This document shows positions 6,687 through 13,224 of a DNA stretch of 13,224 nt, piece after piece. The number at the start of each line of letters is the position of its first letter. Position 1 is the stretch's first letter. The notes below the pieces were generated by a model. That model worked only from the letters and a program-made list of their open reading frames with translations. It was not told the origin of the DNA and did no database searches. The position numbers were made by a program, and so were the translations under genes. Source of the stretch: Blautia sp900556555 (lineage in GTDB: Bacteria; Bacillota; Clostridia; Lachnospirales; Lachnospiraceae); the NCBI GenBank assembly GCA_964250615.1, contig CAXUGM010000049.1; one strand, 5' to 3'.

Positions 6687-8264
6687 ATGGAAGAGAAAAA
6701 AATTATAGAATTTCGCAATATCGTGAAAAGTTTTGATGGCCAGGTGATTCTAAAAGGTATCAACCTGGATATTTACGAAAATGAATTTGTTACCTTGCTG
6801 GGACCTAGCGGATGCGGTAAGACAACCCTGCTTCGTATTCTGGGAGGATTTCTCCAGGCAGACGAAGGAAAAGTAATCTTTGACGGTGAAGAGATTAACC
6901 AGAAGCCGCCTTATGAACGGGAATTAAACACCGTATTCCAGAAGTATGCCCTGTTTCCTCATTTAAATGTTTATGAAAATATTGCTTTTGGGCTTAAAAT
7001 TAAAAAAGTGAGCAAGGACATCATTGACCAAAAGGTTATGAAAATGCTGAAACTGATTGGTCTTGAGGGCTATGAAAATAAGAACACTACCCTTCTGTCC
7101 GGTGGACAGCAGCAGAGGGTTGCCATTGCCAGAGCCCTGGTAAATGAACCAAAGGTGCTGCTTCTTGATGAGCCTCTGGCTGCTCTTGACTTAAAACTCA
7201 GAAAAGAGATGCAGTATGAGCTGAAGCGGATTCAGCAGGAGGTTGGTATCACCTTCATCTTCGTCACCCATGATCAGGAAGAGGCACTTACCATGTCCGA
7301 TAAAATCGTTGTTATGAAAAACGGTGAAATCCAGCAGGTGGGAACACCGCAGGAAATCTACAATGAGCCATCCAACCGTTTTGTTGCAAATTTCATCGGC
7401 GAAAGCAACATCCTGCCCGGTGTGATGCTGGAGGATTATAAAGTCCGTTTCGATGATATTACCTTTGACTGTGTGGATTATGGTTTCAAGGAAAACGAAC
7501 CTGTTGATGTGGTAATCCGCCCGGAAGATATTGATATCGTAGATGTAAAAGACGGAAAAATGACCGGTGAGGTGTTAAGTGTCCTGTTTAAAGGCGTTCA
7601 CTATGAGATTATGGTGGAAACCGTACCCGGAACCAGTGTAACCGTAGATATGCGTGTAATCCGGAACCACGACGTAGCCAGCGAAGACGGCTCCGAAAAA
7701 ATCAGTGCCAATAATTTCTATGTGGACATTGATGATGTGGAAAACCTGGATGAAAAAGAAATCATTGCCCTATCCAATGCCCAGGCATGGGATGTAGCCA
7801 GTGATGAATTTATTTCTGTTGCAAAAGTTGAGTACGAGCTTTCTAAGGAGGAAGGGGAATATCCTATCACCTTCAGCACTGCCAAGGGAACCAGTATCCA
7901 GCGTACAATCTTTGTGGTAGACCAGCCATTCGTAAAAAATGAAAAAGCAAACGAAGCTGTCATGGCATTTAACTTCTTCAAAACCGTAGACGAAATCCAG
8001 GAATCCCAGGCACTGGACACAGAACTGAAAACCTGGGCCAATGCACAGGGATGGAAACTCAGTGATGAAAGCCAGAGTGTTGATCTAAGTGTTGACTACG
8101 ATTTCGATGCTGAGACAGTAAAAGAAGGGGTTTATAAAATTACCTTCTGGACCACAGGACGGGAATTTAAGATCCACACCACGGACTATTCTGAAGAAGG
8201 ACAGGAAGTCGGCCTGACCTTTTTCCCGGAAGATATCCATGTCATGTCAAAGGTAGGATATTAG
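6687..8264 (+). CDS. potA: Spermidine/putrescine ABC importer ATPase PotA with an inserted Ig-like region
   Basis: This ATPase powers polyamine uptake through PotB and PotCD at the cytosolic face of the membrane. The nucleotide-binding domain (1 to about 235) is intact: Walker A GPSGCGKT (39-46), Q-loop Gln85, signature LSGGQ (137-141), Walker B LLLDEP with Asp161/Glu162, and switch His195. The C-terminal TOBE domain begins normally (VIRPEDIDIVD, FKGVHYEIMVET at 301-312) and ends normally (GREFKIHTTD from 491, FFPEDIHVM at 512-520). Between these halves about 177 extra residues are inserted, bringing the length to 525 against about 350 for usual PotA. The frame is open throughout and GC looks like the flanks, so I read it as a real domain insertion and not a frameshift artefact. 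It is the first gene of the operon; its stop is 1 nt before potB. Confidence 0.95.
   Translation: MEEKKIIEFRNIVKSFDGQVILKGINLDIYENEFVTLLGPSGCGKTTLLRILGGFLQADEGKVIFDGEEINQKPPYERELNTVFQKYALFPHLNVYENIAFGLKIKKVSKDIIDQKVMKMLKLIGLEGYENKNTTLLSGGQQQRVAIARALVNEPKVLLLDEPLAALDLKLRKEMQYELKRIQQEVGITFIFVTHDQEEALTMSDKIVVMKNGEIQQVGTPQEIYNEPSNRFVANFIGESNILPGVMLEDYKVRFDDITFDCVDYGFKENEPVDVVIRPEDIDIVDVKDGKMTGEVLSVLFKGVHYEIMVETVPGTSVTVDMRVIRNHDVASEDGSEKISANNFYVDIDDVENLDEKEIIALSNAQAWDVASDEFISVAKVEYELSKEEGEYPITFSTAKGTSIQRTIFVVDQPFVKNEKANEAVMAFNFFKTVDEIQESQALDTELKTWANAQGWKLSDESQSVDLSVDYDFDAETVKEGVYKITFWTTGREFKIHTTDYSEEGQEVGLTFFPEDIHVMSKVGY
7623..8153 (+). other. Inserted tandem Ig-like modules inside the PotA TOBE domain (residues 313-489)
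   Basis: The insert sits between VET and GREF, where ordinary PotA has a tight beta turn. It holds two related modules. Module A (about 337-412) has KISANNF, then NAQAW (364-368), then VEYEL and EGEYPITFST (389-398). Module B (about 421-489) has VMAFNFF, then NAQGW (452-456), then VDYDF and EGVYKITFWT (480-489). The segment GTSVTVDMRVIRN (315-327) matches the GTSIQRTIFVVDQ strand that ends module A, so the insert looks like a circularly shifted cut from a tandem Ig-like array. Similar modules occur in Gram-positive surface (LPXTG) proteins, by my recollection of their pattern. Here they would lie in the cytosol. Function is unknown. Confidence 0.75.
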
Positions 8265-8265
8265 G

Positions 8266-9102
8266 ATGAAAAAATTTTCGCAGCTTGCACTGCCTTATAT
8301 CGTATGGGCTGTACTGATGCTGGTACTTCCTATGGGACTGATTGCAGTCTACTCTGTCATGGAGCAGGGAAACAGCATTGTGACATTTGCCTTTACACTG
8401 GAGCATTACAAAAAGTTTTTTACCGACCCTGACTTTTTGCTGATTCTCTGGCGTTCTCTCCTGATTGCAATAAAAACAACGGTGATCTGCCTGTTTCTGG
8501 GCTATCCCATTGCCTACTTTATTGCAAAAAGTAAAGAAAAAACACAGAACCTTTTAATCTTATGCATCACAATCCCCATGTGGATTAATATGCTGGTAAG
8601 AACCTATGCATGGATTGGCCTGTTAAGCGAAGGTGGATTTATCCAGAAATTACTTAGCTTTATCGGTCTCGGAAATACTGAACTTTTATATACAGAAGGG
8701 GCAGTGCTTCTTGGCATGGTATATAACTTCCTGCCCTTTATGATTTTGCAGATACAAACCTCTTTGAGTAAAATGGATCATTCCCTTCTGGAAGCAAGTG
8801 CAGACCTTGGTGCGAACCCTGCCATGGCATTCTTAAGGGTTACTCTGCCACTGTCCCTGCCCGGTGTGATCAACGGCATTACCCTGGTCTTTCTTCCAGC
8901 GGTCAGCTCCTTCTTTATCCCAAAACTCCTGGGAGGAGGACAGTATTTCTTAATCGGAAATATGATTGAAAATCAGTTCATCACCGTAGGGGAATGGAAC
9001 TTCGGAAGTGCCATCTCCATGGTCATGGCTGTGATTATGATGCTCCTGATGATGGCAGTACGTAAGACAGAGACCAGAAACCAGGGCGGAAAGGAGGAAT
9101 AA
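8266..9102 (+). CDS. potB: Spermidine/putrescine ABC importer permease PotB
   Basis: This 278-residue membrane protein is one half of the transport channel, pairing with the PotC part of the next gene. It has about six hydrophobic segments, starting at 8-30 and ending at about 248-265. The ATPase-docking EAA loop is clear at 176-200 (EASADLGA, then LPLSLPG). RTYAWIGLL (112-120) is typical of PotB. The ATG is 1 nt after the potA stop and its ribosome binding site (AAAGGTAGGA) lies inside potA, which indicates translational coupling. The C-terminus is short and basic (RKTETRNQGGKEE). Length is usual for the family. Confidence 0.95.
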   Translation: MKKFSQLALPYIVWAVLMLVLPMGLIAVYSVMEQGNSIVTFAFTLEHYKKFFTDPDFLLILWRSLLIAIKTTVICLFLGYPIAYFIAKSKEKTQNLLILCITIPMWINMLVRTYAWIGLLSEGGFIQKLLSFIGLGNTELLYTEGAVLLGMVYNFLPFMILQIQTSLSKMDHSLLEASADLGANPAMAFLRVTLPLSLPGVINGITLVFLPAVSSFFIPKLLGGGQYFLIGNMIENQFITVGEWNFGSAISMVMAVIMMLLMMAVRKTETRNQGGKEE

Positions 9103-9106
9103 AACC

Positions 9107-10999
9107 ATGAATAAGAAAAAAAGACCTTTTGGGAAGGTGCTGATGATTCTTACTCTGGCTTTTTTCTACCTTCCTATTTTATATATGATTATTTTTTCAT
9201 TTAATGACGGAAAATCCCTGACAAATTTCACCGGATTTTCCCTACGGTGGTACCGGCATATGCTGGAGTCCAAGGACATGATGTCTGCACTTTATACCAC
9301 CTTCAGCATTGCAATCCTGGCTACCTTTATTTCCACCGTAGCCGGTACCATTGCTGCCATTGGACTTAGCAAGTCCAAGAAAATTGTCCGCCAGCTTATG
9401 GAGCAGGTGAATAATCTGCCCATGATGAATCCGGAAATCGTAACAGCCATTGGTTTTATGCTGCTTTTTATTACTTTCAAGATTGATAAAGGCTATATCA
9501 CCATGCTGCTGGCACATATTGCTTTCTGTATTCCTTATGTCATGCTTTCTGTCATGCCGAAAATCCGCTCTCTGGATCCAAACCTGGCAGATGCTGCCAT
9601 GGATTTAGGCTGTACTCCCTGGAAAGCATTGATTAAAGTAATTGTGCCTCAGATCACTCCCGGCATTATCTCCGGTTCTTTGATTGCTTTCACCATGTCT
9701 GTAGATGATTTTATCATCTCCTACTTTGTAACAGGAGGCGGTGTGAAGAACCTGAGCATTATGGTTTATACCATGAGCAAACGTGTTAATCCAAGTATCA
9801 ATGCCATTTCCACTCTGGTGGTCGTCATTATTACCATTGCATTGATTCTGATTAATGTAGCTCCTGTCCTGGCTGCAAAACGCCGCCAGAAAGATGTGAT
9901 CCAGAAACACAGCCGCATCTTCTCTGTTGCTGCTGCTGCCTGTGTACTTGTTGTTCTGGCCTGTGTGGTACGGTTTGGAAATAAGAACAATGACCGCCCC
10001 TTCGAGGGACAAACACTCCATATTTACAACTGGGGAGAATATACAGGTGAAAATATCATATCTGCCTTTGAAGAAGAAACAGGAGCCAAAGTGGTCATGG
10101 ACAACTTTGATTCCAATGAGCAGATGTACATAAAAGTTGCAAACCAGGAATCCTATGACCTTCTGGTGCCCAGTGACTACATGATCCAGCGGCTTATCCA
10201 GGAAGATTTGCTGCAAAAACTAGATCATTCTAAATTGGATTGTCTGGATCTGCTTTCTGAAAATGTAAAGGGACTTCCTTATGACCCGGAAAATGAATAT
10301 TCCATTCCTTATTTCTGGGGAACTGTGGGAATTGTTTATGACAAAACAAAAGTAGACATCAAAGATTTAGAAGAACAGGGCTTCGGAATATTCTTAAATG
10401 AGAAATACAAAGGGGATATTTATCTCTATGATTCCGAGCGTGATTCCTTCATGATGGCATTAAAGGAACTTGGATATTCCATGAATACTGAGAGCGAAGC
10501 AGAAATCCGTGAAGCCTATGACTGGCTGGTAAAATGTGTACAGACCATGGAGCCTGAAATTGTTACAGACGAGATTATTGACAATATGGCACAGGGCAGA
10601 AAAGCTCTGGGGCTCATGTATTCCGGGGATGCGACTTATGTTATCAGTGAAAACGAAAACATGGGATATTATCTGCCAGAAACAGGGACAAACATCTGGT
10701 CTGATGCCATGGTCATTCCGAAAAACGCCAAAAATCCGGAGCTTGCTCATGCATACATCAACTTTGCAACCCACTATGAAGGTGCTTACGACAATTCCAG
10801 CTATGTGGGCTATACCTCAGCGAACCAGGAAGTTCTGGAAGATTTGTACGGAGAAGGCGGGGATTACGAAGGAATTGACTCCTATATTCCACGAACCGGA
10901 AATGAATTTGACGAAGTCTTTGAATACAACGAAGAGACAAAAAAACTCATGGGTGATTTGTGGAGCCGTGTAAAAATCGCAGCCAGCAATGCAAACTAG
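9107..10999 (+). CDS. potCD: Fused permease PotC and polyamine-binding protein PotD
   Basis: Residues 1 to about 262 are a PotC permease with six hydrophobic segments and the EAA loop at 162-187 (DAAMDLGC, then VPQITPGI). A basic stretch (KRRQKD, KHSR, 258-270) is followed by an extra hydrophobic segment (271-289), which should cross the membrane outwards. Residues about 298-630 are a PotD-type solute-binding domain. It keeps residues that match the E. coli polyamine site: NWGEY (Trp309, Tyr312), SDY (356-358), Trp531 and Asp533 in WSDAMVIP, and Tyr569. LAC at 284-286 weakly resembles a lipobox, but the hydrophobic residues after it make a membrane anchor more likely than lipoprotein cleavage. 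No stop or shifted frame lies between the halves, so one chain is made. AAGGAGG precedes the ATG, 4 nt after potB. The domain should recruit spermidine or putrescine outside the cell and feed its own channel. Confidence 0.94.
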   Translation: MNKKKRPFGKVLMILTLAFFYLPILYMIIFSFNDGKSLTNFTGFSLRWYRHMLESKDMMSALYTTFSIAILATFISTVAGTIAAIGLSKSKKIVRQLMEQVNNLPMMNPEIVTAIGFMLLFITFKIDKGYITMLLAHIAFCIPYVMLSVMPKIRSLDPNLADAAMDLGCTPWKALIKVIVPQITPGIISGSLIAFTMSVDDFIISYFVTGGGVKNLSIMVYTMSKRVNPSINAISTLVVVIITIALILINVAPVLAAKRRQKDVIQKHSRIFSVAAAACVLVVLACVVRFGNKNNDRPFEGQTLHIYNWGEYTGENIISAFEEETGAKVVMDNFDSNEQMYIKVANQESYDLLVPSDYMIQRLIQEDLLQKLDHSKLDCLDLLSENVKGLPYDPENEYSIPYFWGTVGIVYDKTKVDIKDLEEQGFGIFLNEKYKGDIYLYDSERDSFMMALKELGYSMNTESEAEIREAYDWLVKCVQTMEPEIVTDEIIDNMAQGRKALGLMYSGDATYVISENENMGYYLPETGTNIWSDAMVIPKNAKNPELAHAYINFATHYEGAYDNSSYVGYTSANQEVLEDLYGEGGDYEGIDSYIPRTGNEFDEVFEYNEETKKLMGDLWSRVKIAASNAN

Positions 11000-11010
11000 A
11001 AGGAATTTTT

Positions 11011-11898
11011 ATGAACCGAATTTTTGAATACCACATCACTCCCTCAGACGTGCCTTGCACGGTGGGGGAGTATTTAAAAAAGAAAGGCTATTCCCGGCAG
11101 ATTATCATTCATCTGAAAAAGACAGAACACGGAATTCTTCAAAATGGGGAATGGGCTTATGTCCGTACACCTCTTGTACCTGGTGATGTGTTAAAAATCA
11201 CCTTATTGGAAGAATCAGCCTCAGAACATATTCTTCCGGTACCCATGGAACCGGACATTGTATATGAAGACGAAGATTTGCTGGTGGTAAACAAGCCTTT
11301 TGATATGCCTGTCCATCCGTCTATTCATAATTATGACAATACCCTTGCAAACGGAATGGCCTATTATTTCCAGCAAAAAGGAGAAACCTTTATTTTCCGG
11401 TGCATCAACCGCCTGGACCGTGATACCACAGGATTACTGATTCTGGCAAAAAATGCCCTCAGTGCCTCAATTCTCTCTAACGACATGAAAGCAAGAAAAA
11501 TTCACCGCACCTATCAGGCTGTAGTCTCCCGGATTCCTGTTCCGGCGTCCGGCACCATTGACGCTCCTATTGCCAGAAAAGAAGATTCTGCCATTGAGCG
11601 TTGTGTAGATTTTGAAAAAGGAGAACCGGCCGTGACCCATTACCGCACATTAGAGACAAAAGAGAACCTGGCTCTGGTAGCGTTATCTTTGGAGACCGGC
11701 CGTACCCATCAGATCCGGGTACACATGCAGCATATAGGCTGCCCTCTTCTTGGCGATTATCTTTATCATCCAGACTTTACTCTCATAAACAGGGTATCTC
11801 TCCACTCCTATTCTCTTTCTTTTGTGCATCCAATCACAGGCAAATCCATGTATTTCTGTGCACCACTTCCAAAAGATATGGCAGGACTGCTCTCTTAA
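11011..11898 (+). CDS. RluA-family pseudouridine synthase
   Basis: This 295-residue protein isomerises uridine to pseudouridine in RNA, probably ribosomal RNA. The N-terminal part (about 15-65) has the S4-like fold pattern (VGEYLKKKGYSRQ, then LVPGDVLKI). The catalytic domain has YEDEDLLVVNKPFDMPVHPS (85-104), the catalytic motif NRLDRDTTGLL with Asp136, and the C-terminal LETGRTHQIRVHMQHIGCPLLGD (227-249). The usual His before RLDR is Asn here. An in-frame ATG at 10960 would overlap potCD by 40 nt; I prefer 11011, which has AGAAGGA just upstream and starts 11 nt after the potCD stop. It is most likely the last gene of the pot operon. Which RNA site it modifies cannot be read from the sequence. 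Confidence 0.93.
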   Translation: MNRIFEYHITPSDVPCTVGEYLKKKGYSRQIIIHLKKTEHGILQNGEWAYVRTPLVPGDVLKITLLEESASEHILPVPMEPDIVYEDEDLLVVNKPFDMPVHPSIHNYDNTLANGMAYYFQQKGETFIFRCINRLDRDTTGLLILAKNALSASILSNDMKARKIHRTYQAVVSRIPVPASGTIDAPIARKEDSAIERCVDFEKGEPAVTHYRTLETKENLALVALSLETGRTHQIRVHMQHIGCPLLGDYLYHPDFTLINRVSLHSYSLSFVHPITGKSMYFCAPLPKDMAGLLS

Positions 11899-11921
11899 CA
11901 GAGAACATCCTGCCACTTTTT
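11880..11921 (+). terminator. Terminator of the pot-rlu operon
   Basis: GGCAGGA (11880-11886) pairs with TCCTGCC (11908-11914). After a small internal loop, TCTCT (11891-11895) pairs with AGAGA (11900-11904). T5 follows at 11917-11921. The hairpin includes the rlu stop codon and its T run reaches the stop codon of the convergent ABC gene, so it sits exactly at the meeting point of the two units. Confidence 0.8.
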
Positions 11922-12603
11922 AATTCATAGTATCTGATTCTATTTTTCCATCCATAATCCGAACCACACGTTTTGCCTGCTGGGCAATTCCATTGTCATG
12001 GGTGATGAGAATAACGGTTCTTCCCCCTTCATGGAGATCTTTCAAAATATCGAGAATTTCCTTGCTGGATGCTGTGTCCAGATTTCCTGTGGGCTCGTCA
12101 GCCAGAATCACCGGTGGTTTCGCTGCAATGGCTCTTGCAATTGCTACTCTCTGCTGCTGTCCGCCTGACATTTCTGCTGGTTTATGATCCATACGTTGTC
12201 CAAGCCCTACCATTTTCAACGCTTCTTTTGCCAGATCACGCCGTGTCTTCTTATCGATTCCCCTGTAAATCAACGGAAGTTCCACGTTTTCGATGGCTGT
12301 CAGGTTTGCAATCAGATTAAATCCCTGAAAAATAAATCCGATTTCTTTGTTCCGGATTGTGGACAACTGACTGTCTGTCATGGTAGACACATCGGTGCCA
12401 TTGAGATAATACTTTCCCGATGTAGGAATATCCAGACAGCCCAGCATGTTCATAAATGTGGACTTTCCGGAACCAGACTGGCCGATAATCGCCACAAATT
12501 CCCCTTGTCCAATTTCCAGATTCACATGATCCAATGCCCGCACTTCATTCTCCCCCGGGTTATAAATCTTACACAAATCCTCTACCTTAATAAGCTGCTC
12601 CAT
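11920..12603 (-). CDS. ABC transporter ATPase, MacB/LolD type
   Basis: This 227-residue protein is a stand-alone nucleotide-binding subunit. Motifs are all present: Walker A GQSGSGKS (41-48), Q-loop Gln93 in IFQGFNL, signature MSGGQ (145-149), Walker B VILADEP (165-171) and switch His202. The ADEPTGNLD block and the start YNPGENEVRALDHVNLEI are typical of the MacB/LolD group, whose members drive mechanotransmission, peptide or antibiotic export and lipoprotein release with an FtsX-like permease. No permease gene is in the window: the next gene downstream is convergent, and the one upstream is unrelated. Its partner may be encoded elsewhere. AAAGGGGA lies 8 nt before the ATG. It starts 43 nt after the UPF0303 gene with no terminator between them, so they are probably co-transcribed. 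Confidence 0.92.
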   Translation of the reverse strand: MEQLIKVEDLCKIYNPGENEVRALDHVNLEIGQGEFVAIIGQSGSGKSTFMNMLGCLDIPTSGKYYLNGTDVSTMTDSQLSTIRNKEIGFIFQGFNLIANLTAIENVELPLIYRGIDKKTRRDLAKEALKMVGLGQRMDHKPAEMSGGQQQRVAIARAIAAKPPVILADEPTGNLDTASSKEILDILKDLHEGGRTVILITHDNGIAQQAKRVVRIMDGKIESDTMN

Positions 12604-12646
12604 GATACATCCCCTTTCTTTTATCCTGTGTTACCTGTTGCTCCCC

Positions 12647-13141
12647 TTATAAAGCTCTGATACGTGGCACTTCATCCACATGCAGGTATCTGCTCAGTGC
12701 CTTGATGATAATATCGTGGTTCACAAAGTGGCTCTGGTTGGATACCAGAATTGCTCCCACAACTCCCACTTCTTCCACACGTACCGGGAATCCACCGCCA
12801 AGACAAGAATAATGCTCCTTGTCCAGACCGATTTCTTCCATGGTCTCGCCGCTTCTTTTTAATTCGCTGTACAGCAGCATGGTACTCTTCTCCATGCGGC
12901 GCACTGCTGCAAACATCTTGTCCATCCAGACTGCATTGTTTAATGTGGTGCCATTTCCTGCATATTTAAATACCGTATAACCGTTGTTCAAGCGGATTTC
13001 CACTGCGGTATCTACCCCTAAACGCTTGGATTCTGCTACTAACAGAGTTCCAAGAGCCCAGGCATCCTCATTGGTAAAATGATTGAACTGAAGAATCTCC
13101 TCCTGCATTGCTAAAACAGAAATAATTTCTTCTACTGTCAT
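12647..13141 (-). CDS. UPF0303 / HbpS-like (GlcG-related) protein
   Basis: This 164-residue protein fits the UPF0303 family, often annotated as heme-degrading domain proteins. Matching stretches are LQFNHFTNEDAWALG near the start, KYAGNGTTLNNAVWMDKM in the middle, GLDKEHY then GGGFPVRV, and VGVVGAILVSNQS followed by a DHxL-like NHDII. The family motif AHGG is CLGG here, so a conserved histidine is lost. True heme activity is therefore doubtful and the role is unknown. The start is set at the ATG at 13141, which has AGGAAGG at ideal spacing; an in-frame GTG at 13150 directly abuts that site. No membrane segment or signal peptide is seen. No convincing promoter is visible in the 83 nt up to the window edge. 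Confidence 0.75.
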   Translation of the reverse strand: MTVEEIISVLAMQEEILQFNHFTNEDAWALGTLLVAESKRLGVDTAVEIRLNNGYTVFKYAGNGTTLNNAVWMDKMFAAVRRMEKSTMLLYSELKRSGETMEEIGLDKEHYSCLGGGFPVRVEEVGVVGAILVSNQSHFVNHDIIIKALSRYLHVDEVPRIRAL

Positions 13142-13224
13142 ACTCAACACCTTCCTATTCTGTCAAGCCTAAATCTATTGATTTTACTGGCTTTGACGTA
13201 TTTTATTTACCTCGAAAACAGAGC

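Noticed and set aside
9605..10216. 203-codon minus-strand frame opposite potCD
   Set aside because: It is antisense to the conserved PotC EAA loop and PotD start, and its composition is typical of an antisense shadow.
10960..11010. 17-codon upstream extension of the pseudouridine synthase
   Set aside because: It would overlap potCD by 40 nt, while the ATG at 11011 has its own ribosome binding site and gives the usual family N-terminus.
13160..13170. TTGACA on the minus strand just before the UPF0303 gene
   Set aside because: It is too close to the start codon to leave room for a -10 box and leader.

Overview
The window looks like a stretch of chromosome from a low-to-mid GC Gram-positive gut anaerobe, most likely a Lachnospiraceae (Blautia/Ruminococcus-like) bacterium. 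This is inferred from strong AGGAGG-type ribosome binding sites, consensus sigma-A promoters, short intrinsic terminators, and the flavour of the proteins. No rRNA, tRNA, insertion sequence, phage gene or cas gene is visible.

Layout from left to right. Positions 1-487 hold no convincing gene. They carry a degenerate, very regularly spaced array of imperfect inverted repeats with a period of about 52 bp. Next come minus-strand housekeeping genes: a diaminopimelate decarboxylase (lysA, 528-1799) with its own promoter and terminator, and a pyruvate kinase (pyk, 1963-3399) with its own terminator. A likely minus-strand transcription unit follows, made of a seven-bladed lactonase-like protein (5443-6498), a CorA magnesium channel (4345-5286) and a rhomboid-like membrane protein that lacks the protease motif and carries a C-terminal zinc-ribbon-like tail (3479-4324).

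From a divergent promoter region (6499-6686) a plus-strand operon encodes a complete spermidine/putrescine ABC importer: PotA ATPase (6687-8264), PotB permease (8266-9102) and a single polypeptide joining PotC permease to PotD binding protein (9107-10999). An RluA-family pseudouridine synthase (11011-11898) follows 11 nt later and ends in a terminator. The importer is unusual in two ways. PotD is covalently tethered to PotC, and PotA carries about 177 extra residues, made of two related Ig-like modules, inserted into its TOBE domain.

The right end is minus-strand again: a MacB/LolD-type ABC ATPase without a permease in view (11920-12603), preceded by a UPF0303/HbpS-like protein (12647-13141).

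The points most worth following up are the inserted PotA domain, the helically phased repeat array at the left edge, the PotCD fusion and the zinc-tailed pseudo-rhomboid.
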